Notes: generated by a model not told the origin, from the sequence alone. 64,000 nt of DNA from Brevibacterium epidermidis NBRC 14811 (GCF_001570805.1 NZ_BCSJ01000001.1:62001-126000); one strand, 5' to 3'; counted from the stretch's first letter, positions 50,568-59,889 are shown. Numbers and translations: made by a program.

Positions 50568-51686
50568 ATGAATACGATGAAGATCGCCGTCGTCGGGGCA
50601 GGAATCGCTGGTGTCACCACCGCTTACGGTCTGGCGCGCCGGGGCGCGACGGTCACCCTGATCGACGATGCCGCATCAGGTCAGGCGACAGCTGCCAGCG
50701 CCGGGATCATCGCTCCCTGGGTATCTTCGTCGAGCGGTGCCTTCTATGAAGCGTACTCAGCTGGAGGCAACTACTACCCGGAGTTCCTCGCAAGGCTCCA
50801 TGACCTAGGGATTCCCGAACTGGGATACAGGCGCTCCGGCGCCCTGATGGTCTCGCGAGACGATACAGAACTCGACGCCGTCGAAGACCGGGTAGCCCAG
50901 CGCATTGCTGAGTCCGGTTCCGTCGCAGGAACGCTGGAGCGCGTAGACAGCACACAGGTCAACGAACTGTTTCCCGCCCTGTCCACCGAACTGACGGGTT
51001 TGTACGTCTCCGGCGGCGGACGGGTCGACGGCCGCGTTCTCCGGAATGCGACGTTGAGTGCCGCAGTCCTTCTAGGGGCCGAGCACTGCGAGGACGCAGT
51101 GATCGCGATCAATCCCCTCGGCGACACCGGATGGCGAGTGCAGACGATGCGCGGTCCGATCGACGTTGACTCTGTCGTCGTGGCAGCAGGGGCGAGAACT
51201 CCAGAACTGCTGCTTCCCCTCGGTGTGAGCTGCGCAGTGAGCCCGCAGCGTGGACAGATCACCCATCTCAACCTTCGTGGAGTGAACACCTCACAATGGC
51301 CAACGGTCCACCCCTTCACACCCAACTACATGACCCCGTTCGATGGAGGCAGGATCGCGGTCGGCGCAACCCGCGAGACCGGGAGCGGCTACGATCCCCG
51401 CGTCACCGCAGCGGGACAGATGCAGGTCCTCCGGGACGCGCTGGATTTGGCGCCCGGACTGGCCGATGCCACAGTCATCGAGACCCGAGTGGGCATTCGC
51501 CCTATGGGTGACGACAACCTGCCGATCGCCGGAGAAGTGCCGGACAGATCAGGCTTATGGACGATGACGGGCTACGGCGCGGGCGGGCTGACGCTCGGGC
51601 CGCTGCTGGGCGATGCCGTCGCCCGCAGCATCCTCGGAAACCCCGCACCGGAGCTGACGGCGTTTCCCTCAGCCACGCCCATGTGA
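50568..51686 (+). CDS. FAD-dependent amino acid/amine oxidoreductase (DadA/DAO-like)
   Basis: Flavoprotein of the D-amino acid oxidase superfamily, 372 residues. The N-terminal KIAVVGAGIAGVTTAYGLAR (GxGxxG) binds FAD. SAGIIAPW, GRVDGRVLRNATLS, and the C-terminal SQWPTVHPFTPNYMTPFDGG and TRVGIRPMGDDNLPIAG segments are typical, with GYGAGGLTLGPLLGDAVA at the end. The start follows GAAAGGAGTATCGCC. It most likely oxidises an amino acid, glycine-type amine or hydroxy acid. Its closest class (DadA dehydrogenase or oxidase) cannot be told. It stands alone between the DUF3500 remnant and the convergent hydrolase gene. Confidence 0.9.
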   Translation: MNTMKIAVVGAGIAGVTTAYGLARRGATVTLIDDAASGQATAASAGIIAPWVSSSSGAFYEAYSAGGNYYPEFLARLHDLGIPELGYRRSGALMVSRDDTELDAVEDRVAQRIAESGSVAGTLERVDSTQVNELFPALSTELTGLYVSGGGRVDGRVLRNATLSAAVLLGAEHCEDAVIAINPLGDTGWRVQTMRGPIDVDSVVVAAGARTPELLLPLGVSCAVSPQRGQITHLNLRGVNTSQWPTVHPFTPNYMTPFDGGRIAVGATRETGSGYDPRVTAAGQMQVLRDALDLAPGLADATVIETRVGIRPMGDDNLPIAGEVPDRSGLWTMTGYGAGGLTLGPLLGDAVARSILGNPAPELTAFPSATPM

Positions 51687-51749
51687 AGGAGTCTTCAGCA
51701 CGGCCGACTATGGGGCGTGCGCGGAGAAAAGCGGTCCGATCGGCCCACC

Positions 51750-53369
51750 TCACCCCTTGCGCATCACAAAGACCGTCACCGAGCTCCCAGCCAGGTCCAT
51801 ACGCAGTTTTCCATCGTCTCCCACACCGCCCGTGGCCTGCGGCGAGCTGGAACCAGCCGACGGGCTGAAATCTCCTGACGGCCCCGGCGCCCCAACCCCA
51901 GTGAACTGCACATCAGCCGGCAGCGGATTCGCAGGCACCACCTGAGTCGCGTTCTTCACGTCGTTCGACTCTCCGTACACCTGCGACGCCGACGCCACAG
52001 TGAATCCTGAAGGCATCGACACCGTCACGGGGTTTCCGCCGACCGATGCCGCATCGTTCGCGTTGATCACCGTGGTTACCAAGGTGCGACCGTCGTTCTT
52101 GACCACGGTGTAGGCGCTCATGTTCCCGCCGCCAGACACCGAAGTCTTCGTAAATTCCCCGCCGAGGCTCGGCACCAGCAACCGCAGCCCCAACATATTC
52201 GGCCTCACCTGAAACGCGTTCGACCGGTCCCCGTGATCGGCCGGATCGCAGATGAGCGACATCGGCGCTCCCCCATTGCACGCCCCGAGCATCGAGTGCA
52301 TGGCCATCCGCTCGACCCCGAGCGTCGCCGCATACATCGTGTAATCGGCGGCCCACAATGCCGAGGCGTTCGTCAGCGACGTGTCATTCGTCCCCGGGCA
52401 GCTCGTCGGCCCGGTCTCTTCGAGCCACAGCGGCAGACCCGCCGCATCAGCCTTCGATTTCCCGATGCCGAGATTCTTCTTCGCCGCCTTCTTCGCCAAG
52501 GGATCGATGAGGTTCGCCGCCTGCGGCCCCCGCCCCGGAACCTGAGCCGAATCGCATTCGTAGAGCTGGTACCAATGCTGCGAGATCGCGGTCTTGTGCT
52601 TGACGCCCGATCCGGCGAAGGCATCCATCCACGCCCCGTCGTAGACGTCGGGACCGATGATCGGCGCCTCCTGCCGCTTCGCATGGATGGCTTTCGCATA
52701 CGCCTCAAGCTGCTTGACGTACTTGTCCTTGTTCCAGCCCTTGCCGCGCACGGCCCCGCTGGGCACATCCTCGACGGTGTACCCGTTCGGTTCGTTGCCG
52801 ATCGCAAGCCCCACAAGAGAATCGCCGAGGATGTCGACCGCATGCGCTGCCATGTCCGCTCCGCGTTTCGGATCATAGGTCCCCAGAGGAATGCCGATGG
52901 TGACCGACGAACCGGTGACGTCGACGAGCTTCTTCAGTCGCTTGAGGTCATCAGGAGTGACGGTCACCTTCTCACCGTGCTTCGGCTTCTCGCCCTTGGA
53001 CGTCCAGAACGTCCTCCGGTCGAGAGCATTGCCGCCGAACCGCAGCGCCGGCGATCCGAGGGACTTCAACTGCTCGTCGAGGTTGGACTGCGCCGGATCG
53101 AGCCGAGGATCGGCAAGGTCGGTGGCTTCGAACGAGATTCCGACATTGTCTGCTGTGATTCCGGCGCCGGTCCGCTCAGCAGTCGCAGTGACAACCGCAT
53201 CGTCTCCGGAGACCGCGCCCGCAAACGACTGCTCGAATTCAGTCGGGGTCGGACTCGGCTCCGGGGGCTGGCTCGAGGACGACGAATCGTCCGAATCAAA
53301 CCACGAACACCCCGACAGAACGAGGGCGAGCGCCACCACGCCACCCTGGATACTCCTTCTGAGGTTCAC
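51750..53369 (-). CDS. Lipoprotein glycoside hydrolase (GH79-like, clan A)
   Basis: Secreted lipid-anchored hydrolase of about 539 residues. The GTG at 53369 gives a signal peptide with VALALVLSGC lipobox (Cys21); a much longer upstream frame has a basic, unlikely N-terminus. A Ser/Pro linker (residues 29-45) precedes a TIM barrel with ALRFGGNALDRRTFW, GLAIGNEPNGY (Glu193, acid/base) and LPLWLEETG (Glu317/318, nucleophile), the order of clan A retaining glycosidases such as GH79 beta-glucuronidases. The C-terminal part is a beta-rich domain (VTTVINANDAASVGGN). A role in degrading extracellular glycans or glycosaminoglycans is likely. The exact specificity is unknown. Confidence 0.78.
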   Translation of the reverse strand: MNLRRSIQGGVVALALVLSGCSWFDSDDSSSSSQPPEPSPTPTEFEQSFAGAVSGDDAVVTATAERTGAGITADNVGISFEATDLADPRLDPAQSNLDEQLKSLGSPALRFGGNALDRRTFWTSKGEKPKHGEKVTVTPDDLKRLKKLVDVTGSSVTIGIPLGTYDPKRGADMAAHAVDILGDSLVGLAIGNEPNGYTVEDVPSGAVRGKGWNKDKYVKQLEAYAKAIHAKRQEAPIIGPDVYDGAWMDAFAGSGVKHKTAISQHWYQLYECDSAQVPGRGPQAANLIDPLAKKAAKKNLGIGKSKADAAGLPLWLEETGPTSCPGTNDTSLTNASALWAADYTMYAATLGVERMAMHSMLGACNGGAPMSLICDPADHGDRSNAFQVRPNMLGLRLLVPSLGGEFTKTSVSGGGNMSAYTVVKNDGRTLVTTVINANDAASVGGNPVTVSMPSGFTVASASQVYGESNDVKNATQVVPANPLPADVQFTGVGAPGPSGDFSPSAGSSSPQATGGVGDDGKLRMDLAGSSVTVFVMRKG

Positions 53370-53566
53370 TCCAATAACTCTGCCCTGTCCCCGCGGAATC
53401 AACAACTTCCACAGTCCCTTTCGAGACGCCTCCCGTCCAAAACACCCGCCCCACCACGACAGCCATCCCGTCCGAATCCCCACCCGCCGAGGCACCCTCC
53501 CGACCGCCATGACATCGTAGTGCTGGAGATCACGCCACCTGAGCCCACCCGAGAAGAGGACCCGCC

Positions 53567-54760
53567 ATGCCCGACAGCATTGCCAGACCCTCCCTCACCC
53601 CCATTCGCGGGGCGCTCGGCCTCTCGGTGGCGATGGGCATGGGCCGGTTCTTCTACACCCCGGCACTGCCGCTCATGGTCGCAGCCCTCCACTGGAGCTC
53701 GGCGCCCGGCGCGTGGATCGCGACGCTGAACTACGTCGGCTACTTCATCGGCACCCTCGTCATCGCCCAGGGCTGGGTCGAACCCAACCGCTTCGTCTAC
53801 CGCCTCAGCCTCATCGTCTCCACCGTGGGCCTCGCCGCGGTCGCGCTGACCCCGAACCTCATCTGGCAGGGCGGCATCCGCACCATCGCCGGAATCGCCT
53901 CGGGACTCATCTTCGTGTGCGTGACCCAGCGCATTCCCGCGAACTCCCGCAAACCGCGCGACGGCGGCATCTCCTACGGCGGAGTCGGCTTCGGCATCCT
54001 CGTCTCCGGAGCCATCGTGTTGGTCGCCGGCAGCTTCGCCGATTGGCGCCAGCTGTGGCTCATCTGCGCGGCCGTGTCCGCGCTCTTCTCCATCATCGCC
54101 TGGAAATGGCCGATCCCGGCCCGAATCCCACCGCACACCACCCCCGCCGAGGCGGCCGAACCGACCGAGACCACCACCGACCACTCCCCCGCCGACGCTT
54201 CGACCCCGTTCGAGGCCAATCGCCGCCGAGCCATGGCCATCCTCTCCACCGGCTACTTCTTCCAAGGGGGCGGTTACATCATCATCGGCACCTACCTCGT
54301 CGTGCTCGCCGGTCCCGTCTTCGGAGCGACCGCAGCCGCCTCGACGTGGCTCATCGCCGGGATCGCGACAGCGGTGTCTCCCCTGACGTGGTCAGCGGTC
54401 GCCGCGCGCATCGGCACAGTCAAGGCTCTGACTCTCTGCTACTGCCTGCAGGTCTTCGGCGGGCTGCTCGCGGTTTTCGGCTCCACGCCGATCGTCCTCA
54501 TCATCGCCGCCGCCCTCTTCGGCTTCACCTTCATCGGAGTGGTCATGATGACGATCGGCGTCGGCACGCAGATGGGCGTCGCGAACGCCTCGGCGAAGCT
54601 GACGTCCTGGTACAGCATCGGGCAGATCGTCGGCCCTGCCATCGTCGCAGCGGCTCTGAGCGAGCACATCGCCGCCGCCTTCATCGCCTCGGCGATCGCG
54701 TTGGCCATCGCCATGGCGCTGACCTTGGTCGGGGTCCTCGCCGGCAACGTCGACCGGTGA
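53567..54760 (+). CDS. MFS transporter, YbfB/YjiJ family
   Basis: Membrane exporter with 12 predicted helices, 397 residues. It begins with the segment ALGLSVAMGMGRFFYTPALP and contains LNYVGYFIGTLVIAQ, GGIRTIAGIASGLIFVCVTQ, and a second half starting ILSTGYFFQGGGYIIIGTYL, all characteristic of the YbfB/YjiJ MFS class. The middle loop (residues about 195-215) is acidic and Pro/Thr-rich. The start follows GAAGAGGACCCGCC. It is transcribed alone. It probably exports a small organic compound; no resistance phenotype can be named from sequence. Confidence 0.88.
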   Translation: MPDSIARPSLTPIRGALGLSVAMGMGRFFYTPALPLMVAALHWSSAPGAWIATLNYVGYFIGTLVIAQGWVEPNRFVYRLSLIVSTVGLAAVALTPNLIWQGGIRTIAGIASGLIFVCVTQRIPANSRKPRDGGISYGGVGFGILVSGAIVLVAGSFADWRQLWLICAAVSALFSIIAWKWPIPARIPPHTTPAEAAEPTETTTDHSPADASTPFEANRRRAMAILSTGYFFQGGGYIIIGTYLVVLAGPVFGATAAASTWLIAGIATAVSPLTWSAVAARIGTVKALTLCYCLQVFGGLLAVFGSTPIVLIIAAALFGFTFIGVVMMTIGVGTQMGVANASAKLTSWYSIGQIVGPAIVAAALSEHIAAAFIASAIALAIAMALTLVGVLAGNVDR

Positions 54761-54944
54761 TGCGACCCACCGCAGGACGCCGCCACCACCGCAACAACGC
54801 GAGCCGAGGTGGCACATACCCAACTGCCCGTGTAAGACTACGTAGGCGATTGTTGATTTAACGATCACCCGATCTGCGAACAAGCACACCGACTACGACA
54901 GCCTCCCCTACAGGAGCGCGGAGGAACCGAAGGAGCTATCCCCC

Positions 54945-55727
54945 ATGACAGAAACTCCTGGGATCACAGGTCATTGGGACATCGATCCCTCACATTCTCG
55001 ACTGGGATTCTCCACACGCCACGCCATGGTGTCGCGTGTGCGCGGAGCGTTCAATGATGCGTCCGGTTCCGCCGACATCGCCGACGACCTCGCCGATTCA
55101 AAGGCCGAAGTCATCATCCAGACCGCCAGCGTCGACACCCGCACCGAGAGTCGCGACGAGCACCTGCGTTCGGCGGACTTCTTCGACGTGGAGACTTATC
55201 CGGAGATCCGTTTCGTCTCCTCGGCCATCGATGAGGTCGACGAAGGCTCGTACATCGTCACCGGTGAGCTGACGATCCGTGACATGACGAAGACCGTGTC
55301 CATCCCGCTCGAGCTCATCGGCGTCGAGACCGATCCCTTCGGCAACCTGCGCGCCGGCCTCGAGGGCTCGCGCCGCATCGACCGTAAGGACTGGGGCGTG
55401 ACCTGGAATACGAAGCTCGATTCCGGTGGCGTACTCGTCAGCGACAAGATCACGCTCGAGTTCGAGCTCTCCCTGATCAAGAACGTCGCCGAGGCGGCCC
55501 CCGCCGATTCGTCCGAAACCGCCGATGAGGACGAGGACGACGAGACTGCCTCTCCCGCGCCGAAGACCCCGGAGGCAGCCCCGACCGCAGAGCCCGCCGA
55601 CACCGAGTTCCCTCCCCCGCCGCCGGTCAAGCCCGCTGACAAGCCGGCAGAGAAGGCCCCGGAGGCCAAGCAGCCGGATGCTCAGCCGTCCGGAAGCGGC
55701 ATAGGAAAGCTCTTCGGCCTCCGCTGA
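54945..55727 (+). CDS. YceI family protein with long C-terminal tail
   Basis: Lipocalin-like YceI protein, 260 residues. The YceI domain (residues 5-180) is full: HWDIDPSHSRLGFSTRHAMV near the N-terminus, HLRSADFFDVETYPEIRFVS, and the strand FELSLIKN at its end; YceI proteins bind isoprenoid chains. No signal peptide is visible, so it is probably cytoplasmic, as in many actinomycetes. The tail (residues 185-250) is Glu/Asp and then Pro/Ala/Lys-rich and likely disordered. The start follows CGAAGGAGCTATCCCCC. A classic intrinsic terminator follows 11 bases after the stop. Confidence 0.92.
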   Translation: MTETPGITGHWDIDPSHSRLGFSTRHAMVSRVRGAFNDASGSADIADDLADSKAEVIIQTASVDTRTESRDEHLRSADFFDVETYPEIRFVSSAIDEVDEGSYIVTGELTIRDMTKTVSIPLELIGVETDPFGNLRAGLEGSRRIDRKDWGVTWNTKLDSGGVLVSDKITLEFELSLIKNVAEAAPADSSETADEDEDDETASPAPKTPEAAPTAEPADTEFPPPPPVKPADKPAEKAPEAKQPDAQPSGSGIGKLFGLR

Positions 55728-55737
55728 GTCCAAAAGA

Positions 55738-55778
55738 ACTCGACCGAGCTGCTCATAGCTGCTCGGTCGAGTCTTTTT
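55738..55778 (+). terminator. Intrinsic terminator after the yceI-like gene
   Basis: A perfect 12-bp stem (ACTCGACCGAGC, 55738-55749, with 55761-55772) closes an 11-base loop and is followed by CTTTTT. This is a canonical rho-independent terminator. Confidence 0.93.
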
Positions 55779-55931
55779 ATGTGCTGAATGAGCGCACAAC
55801 CGGCAACGGAGTCACTCGCATTCCAACGACTTGATAACCGTTGCTCTTCGCCCTCTGCTACAGGCATTCACACTCACGAGCAACCGGTTACGATAAGTCG
55901 TCTGCTTCGGTCAGAGTCGAATCGGGGTCCC

Positions 55932-56768
55932 GTGAATCATCGCTCATCTCTGTTGAAGTCTTGGCTGTGGCAAGTGAGTACGAGACGTGCCTTTGCGGCC
56001 ATTGTCGTGTTCTTTGTCTTCGCAGCTCTTTCGGGTTGCGCGGGTGTCGAGGATCAGCAGCAGTCCGTTGACTCGACCGGGTCTTCCTCAGAACCCATTG
56101 AAGAGGTCAACCCCGCAGCTGTCGACGAACCAGCACCCGAAGTAGTGTCTGAAGATCTGACCCCCTACTCGGCGGAGGACGAGCAGCTCATCTACTACGG
56201 TGAAGTGCTCGCCTATCGCTACGGAATCGACGTCGAGCCTGATGATTGGCTGTCACTCGCAAAGAAGGAATGCGACTCTTATTCCGAAGCTGGCAGTACT
56301 CGCGTCTATGGTCCGGCCTCGGCCGAAAACCTCGCCGACGATCCGCGATCCGGCCTTCTGCTCGAGTCATTCGTCTTTATGGTGGTCGGTTCATACTGGT
56401 GCGGCGTCGATGATCTCGGCGAAAGCTTCGAACGGTACGGTTCAGAAGCTCAGCTGATCTCATTGACCTTCTTGGAAACAGTGAATGCCATCGGCCCCAA
56501 TAACCTGTCAGCTGCGGATTTCTCGGACTACTACGACAACCAGTTGTTCATAACTCGATTTGAGTTTGATACACCGCCGGAGCCTGACACTTCAGACCCG
56601 TTCGAGAACGAAGCACCGGCGTACGGCAGTTCTGACCCCGACTATCCATACTCAGGTCCGTATAACGAGCTTGAAGGGAACTCGGGCGGATCGACTCTGT
56701 GCAACGATGGCACCGTTTCCAATTCGTCCGGCCAAGGAACCTGCAGTTGGCACGGTGGAGAGCGCTGA
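55932..56768 (+). CDS. Lipoprotein with C-terminal DUF3761-like domain
   Basis: Secreted lipoprotein of about 278 residues. From the GTG at 55932 it has a basic segment and then a signal peptide, RRAFAAIVVFFVFAALSGCAG, with the lipobox Cys; GTG at 55974 would give a shorter, more usual signal, so the start is uncertain. The mature part is acidic, with a Glu/Pro linker, a middle domain containing YYGEVLAYRYGIDVEPDDWL and SFVFMVVGSYWCGVDDLGES (three Cys in all), and a Cys-rich end, LCNDGTVSNSSGQGTCSWHG, matching the small DUF3761-type module. Function unknown. Confidence 0.75.
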   Translation: MNHRSSLLKSWLWQVSTRRAFAAIVVFFVFAALSGCAGVEDQQQSVDSTGSSSEPIEEVNPAAVDEPAPEVVSEDLTPYSAEDEQLIYYGEVLAYRYGIDVEPDDWLSLAKKECDSYSEAGSTRVYGPASAENLADDPRSGLLLESFVFMVVGSYWCGVDDLGESFERYGSEAQLISLTFLETVNAIGPNNLSAADFSDYYDNQLFITRFEFDTPPEPDTSDPFENEAPAYGSSDPDYPYSGPYNELEGNSGGSTLCNDGTVSNSSGQGTCSWHGGER

Positions 56769-56791
56769 AAGCTCCTCCCGCTCTGCGTATC

Positions 56792-56831
56792 CCGCGGGTG
56801 GGATCGGTACGCGTACCGATCCCACCCGCGG
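56792..56831. terminator. Perfect 40-bp palindrome
   Basis: CCGCGGGTGGGATCGGTACG and its exact reverse complement lie head to head (56792-56811 and 56812-56831). It lies 24 bases after the lipoprotein stop and is followed by CTATTATT, so it works as a terminator for that gene. A -10-like TATTAT for the next gene lies directly downstream (56834-56839), so it may also affect that promoter. Confidence 0.75.
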
Positions 56832-56881
56832 CTATTATTGGGACCATTACCGTGTGACCGGACAGAGAAAGTGGGACTGCC

Positions 56882-57805
56882 ATGGCCAAGCTGACGAAGA
56901 TGGTCTCTGCCATCGGTTCTCTCAAGGACCTCAACGCCGCCCGTGCCGAGTTCGATGACGCATCGAAGACCATTCCCGACGAGGCGGCTTTCCCGCCCGC
57001 CGAAATCCGCCCGGTAGCGGACGATTCCCGCACCTTGATGCTTCGGATCACGAATCCCGGAAACCTCGCCGAGGCGGCCCCGCAGTCATCGAGCCAAGGT
57101 GACACTTTCGCTGTCATCCACATTCCTGCCGCTGGCGACTTCGCAGCCGTGCTCGTGTTCAACCCATCGACGCAGATCGAGGCGGGCCAGGCGTTCGGCA
57201 CCATCGCCGACGAGGGCGGATGGCCGGTCGTTGTCGCCATGGCCGAGGAGTTCCTCGGCGTCCGCATCGATCACATCGCACAGTTGGAGTCAGACGCGCT
57301 TGGTCAAGTCATTGACGAACTCGGCGGTCTGCAAGTCTACAGCCGCACTGCGTTCAGTGCCGGCGGAACCGACTTCGCCGAGGGGACGAACAACCTCGAT
57401 GGAGCAACATCGGCGATTTTCACCGCGGCGGATCCGGTCGACGATGCCGGCCAGACGCGAACCCGCAATCAGCGTGCGGTCGTGCGCGCGCTCGTTCAGG
57501 GGCTCAAGTCAGGCGGGTTGGTCAAGGAACCGAACAAGGGCGCGGCCGTGCTCGGTCATTTCGCTTCAGGGATTCAGCACAATGCAGAGCTGACCACGAG
57601 TGAGCTCGTCAAGATCGCCAACCGCCTCCGCACACTGCAGACGGACGACATCGCAGTGGTCACCGTTCCCACGAACTCACGTCGAGAGGATGACGGCACA
57701 GTCATCATCGATTTCGACCCCGAGGCGGTGCCGGCGGTCAAAAACGCATTGACTAGCAACGACATCGCTGACTTCTTCCGCTACCTCGTCTCGTTGGGAT
57801 ATTAA
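56882..57805 (+). CDS. LCP-like (LytR-CpsA-Psr) domain protein without membrane anchor
   Basis: A 307-residue protein whose central part resembles the LCP phosphotransferase fold, used to attach glycopolymers to peptidoglycan. Visible: GDTFAVIHIPAAGDFAAVLV, GTIADEGGWPVVVAMAEEFL, GVRIDHIAQLESDALGQVID with ELGGLQVY, NNLDGATSAIF, and TRTRNQRAVVRALVQGLKS, matching in order the LCP segments. The usual catalytic Arg residues (VSIPRDTWV and the region around D-x-D-R) are mostly absent, and there is no transmembrane helix or signal peptide. It is therefore probably a degenerate, cytoplasmic member. The asparagine-synthetase-like gene converges with it. No known role. Confidence 0.6.
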   Translation: MAKLTKMVSAIGSLKDLNAARAEFDDASKTIPDEAAFPPAEIRPVADDSRTLMLRITNPGNLAEAAPQSSSQGDTFAVIHIPAAGDFAAVLVFNPSTQIEAGQAFGTIADEGGWPVVVAMAEEFLGVRIDHIAQLESDALGQVIDELGGLQVYSRTAFSAGGTDFAEGTNNLDGATSAIFTAADPVDDAGQTRTRNQRAVVRALVQGLKSGGLVKEPNKGAAVLGHFASGIQHNAELTTSELVKIANRLRTLQTDDIAVVTVPTNSRREDDGTVIIDFDPEAVPAVKNALTSNDIADFFRYLVSLGY

Positions 57806-57819
57806 GAGAGTACTTCGAT

Positions 57820-59883
57820 CTATCCGCGCAGAGACTCCCCTGGCAGCGCCGCCGCACTGGTCGTCGCATAACCAAGGTCCAGGGATCCTCGTCGCTCCCA
57901 ATATTCAGTTGCAGAATCCAATACAGTGATGAAGCAGCGAGAGGCTCTGGACCATGACTCGGTAGTCACCGTGCGCAGTGAACGGACTCCCAGACTGACT
58001 CGGTCGCCTGGCCGAAGCCCGTACACGGCCCAGTAGCTGGTGTCAGAGTCGAATCCGATCTTGTGGGCGACAAGAGTGTCCCCATTCACCTCGACCTCAA
58101 AGCGCATATAGTCAGTGCCTCTTGAATTGACGTAGTTGCTGCGCAGGCTGAAGGTGAGAACGCTCGAGCTCTCGTCCGACCATGTCATTTCTCGTCTGGC
58201 GAATGCTCCGACTCCGAGCTCTTCGGCTGGAATCTTGATTTCGCCCCGCGGGCAGTCGACTGACTGGTTGTTGGATTCCATCGACAGCGGCCCGGTCGAC
58301 AACGGATGCTCATGCTTGTCGCCGGCTCGTCCAATCCAGGGTGGAGCCGCGGCTGCTTGTGACTTTGCATCGGTGAGCGACTCTCGGAGAGCAATGCTTT
58401 GCTTGTAGAGATTGTTCCTATTGTTGATTCCTGGAAAATTGAGTTCGGGCCAGTTGCGGTCAATGAGCTCGGTGAACATGATCCCGGACCGTCGCTCGTC
58501 CTCAGGTCCGGCGAGCCCGAGTTCGACGATGGCTCGCATGTTCATTGGCGAGATCGAGTCGAAAGCCGGGTCGGTTTCGTTGTAGATCTCGGCCAGCCAT
58601 CGCCCCATCCGGATCTCCCAATAGAACATGTCCGAGGCCACAAAGTCGTGCAGCGCATCCGGGTAGCCGAACTGCGACAGTGTCGCATCGAGCTTCGCCT
58701 GATAGTCCTTGATCTCTTCTTCACCGAGGTTGACGCTCTTCAGGCGTGAGGACATGAGACCTTTGACCAGGTCGATCGGATCCCTCTGCTTGGTTGATCC
58801 GTAGTAAGAACGGATCGTCTCTTGAGTGTTGCCCCTGAAGTGCAGCCCCGTGCTGCTGCCGAAACTCTCGACATAGCGGGCAACGAGCCATCGACCGTGT
58901 TCGACAAGAGAGTTCTTGTCAGCAATGGCCTTGTCTTCTTCGGTGAACCTTGCGCCTTCTCCATGCACGATCGGCACGTGGTGGACGTCGGCAAGCGCCA
59001 GTACTTGCCGGGAGAGGTCTCGATCCATCTGCATGGCCTGCGCCCAGTTGCCGGTTCCGTTGTTCGTGAAGTAGGTGAATGCGTCGACTCTGTCTTTATG
59101 CTCACGCAGCGCGGCGAGAACCACTCTGGAGTCGAGTCCTCCGGACAATGAGACGAAGAACCGGTCCGTGTTCTGGGCGAAGGCGCCCATCTGTCCCAGC
59201 CACAGCCGGTTGATCTCCGACGCGCGCTCGTCAAAACTCAAACCGGTGAAACGATTGCGCTCGCGAGGAAAGTAGCGATAGGTGCGTCTCGACTCGAGCT
59301 CGAGCACATGGTTCGGAAGCAGGGCACGAATCGTCGGATACGGTGTTTCATCCCAAGCAAACGACAGAGGCAAAGCCGCCCATGATCGTGCTGCATTCAG
59401 TGCTTCAGAACCGCGAGACTCCCCACCGATAAGCGAAGCGAGCAGATGCGCATGGGAAGAGAACGCCGGACGATCCACGTCGTAGTAGATCGTGCGCGTG
59501 CCGTGCGCATCATGGAAGACACGGTATACACCGTCGACTTCAACGATGATTGCGAACCGTCCGCCCATGTAGTCCAGGGCGTCGAGGAAATGCGCCTGAC
59601 TCTTAGCCAGTGCCGCGTGGAGCGCTCCGGCGACTACCTGAAGATCAGCAGTTGACTCAGCATCCCGAGCGGCAGGAGGGACGAATGCCGCTGTACCGAG
59701 AACCAGCACCGCAGCCGATTCCGACCTTGTGACTGCCGGCGTACGCTCACTGTCGAACCATATGGAAACTTCACCAAAGTTCAGGTGCTGAAACCGTTCC
59801 GGGGGGCCTTCCCACCCAGAAGTCTCCAGCGACCGGTGGTAAGCAACGAACCCTCGCGGGTACAAATCGGATACTGATGGCAT
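57820..59883 (-). CDS. Asparagine-synthetase-like protein with extra C-terminal domain
   Basis: A 687-residue protein with an N-terminal Ntn-like region that lacks the Cys2 nucleophile (starts MPSVSDLYP) but keeps YMGGRFAIIVEVDGVY, followed by the synthetase domain with the ATP pyrophosphatase loop VSLSGGLDSRVVLAAL (residues 245-260). The glutaminase should be inactive. The synthetase could use ammonia or form an amide or lactam. About 130 C-terminal residues (SVLTFSLRSNYVNSRGTDYM and later) look like an extra beta-rich domain not found in AsnB. The -10 TAGAAT lies six bases before the ATG, so the message may be leaderless. The context is a surface-polysaccharide region, where such proteins occur. 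Confidence 0.8.
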   Translation of the reverse strand: MPSVSDLYPRGFVAYHRSLETSGWEGPPERFQHLNFGEVSIWFDSERTPAVTRSESAAVLVLGTAAFVPPAARDAESTADLQVVAGALHAALAKSQAHFLDALDYMGGRFAIIVEVDGVYRVFHDAHGTRTIYYDVDRPAFSSHAHLLASLIGGESRGSEALNAARSWAALPLSFAWDETPYPTIRALLPNHVLELESRRTYRYFPRERNRFTGLSFDERASEINRLWLGQMGAFAQNTDRFFVSLSGGLDSRVVLAALREHKDRVDAFTYFTNNGTGNWAQAMQMDRDLSRQVLALADVHHVPIVHGEGARFTEEDKAIADKNSLVEHGRWLVARYVESFGSSTGLHFRGNTQETIRSYYGSTKQRDPIDLVKGLMSSRLKSVNLGEEEIKDYQAKLDATLSQFGYPDALHDFVASDMFYWEIRMGRWLAEIYNETDPAFDSISPMNMRAIVELGLAGPEDERRSGIMFTELIDRNWPELNFPGINNRNNLYKQSIALRESLTDAKSQAAAAPPWIGRAGDKHEHPLSTGPLSMESNNQSVDCPRGEIKIPAEELGVGAFARREMTWSDESSSVLTFSLRSNYVNSRGTDYMRFEVEVNGDTLVAHKIGFDSDTSYWAVYGLRPGDRVSLGVRSLRTVTTESWSRASRCFITVLDSATEYWERRGSLDLGYATTSAAALPGESLRG

Positions 59884-59889
59884 AGTGAG

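Noticed and set aside
52233..53729. 498-codon plus-strand open frame
   Set aside because: Antisense to the lipoprotein glycoside hydrolase and extending into the MFS gene in the wrong frame.
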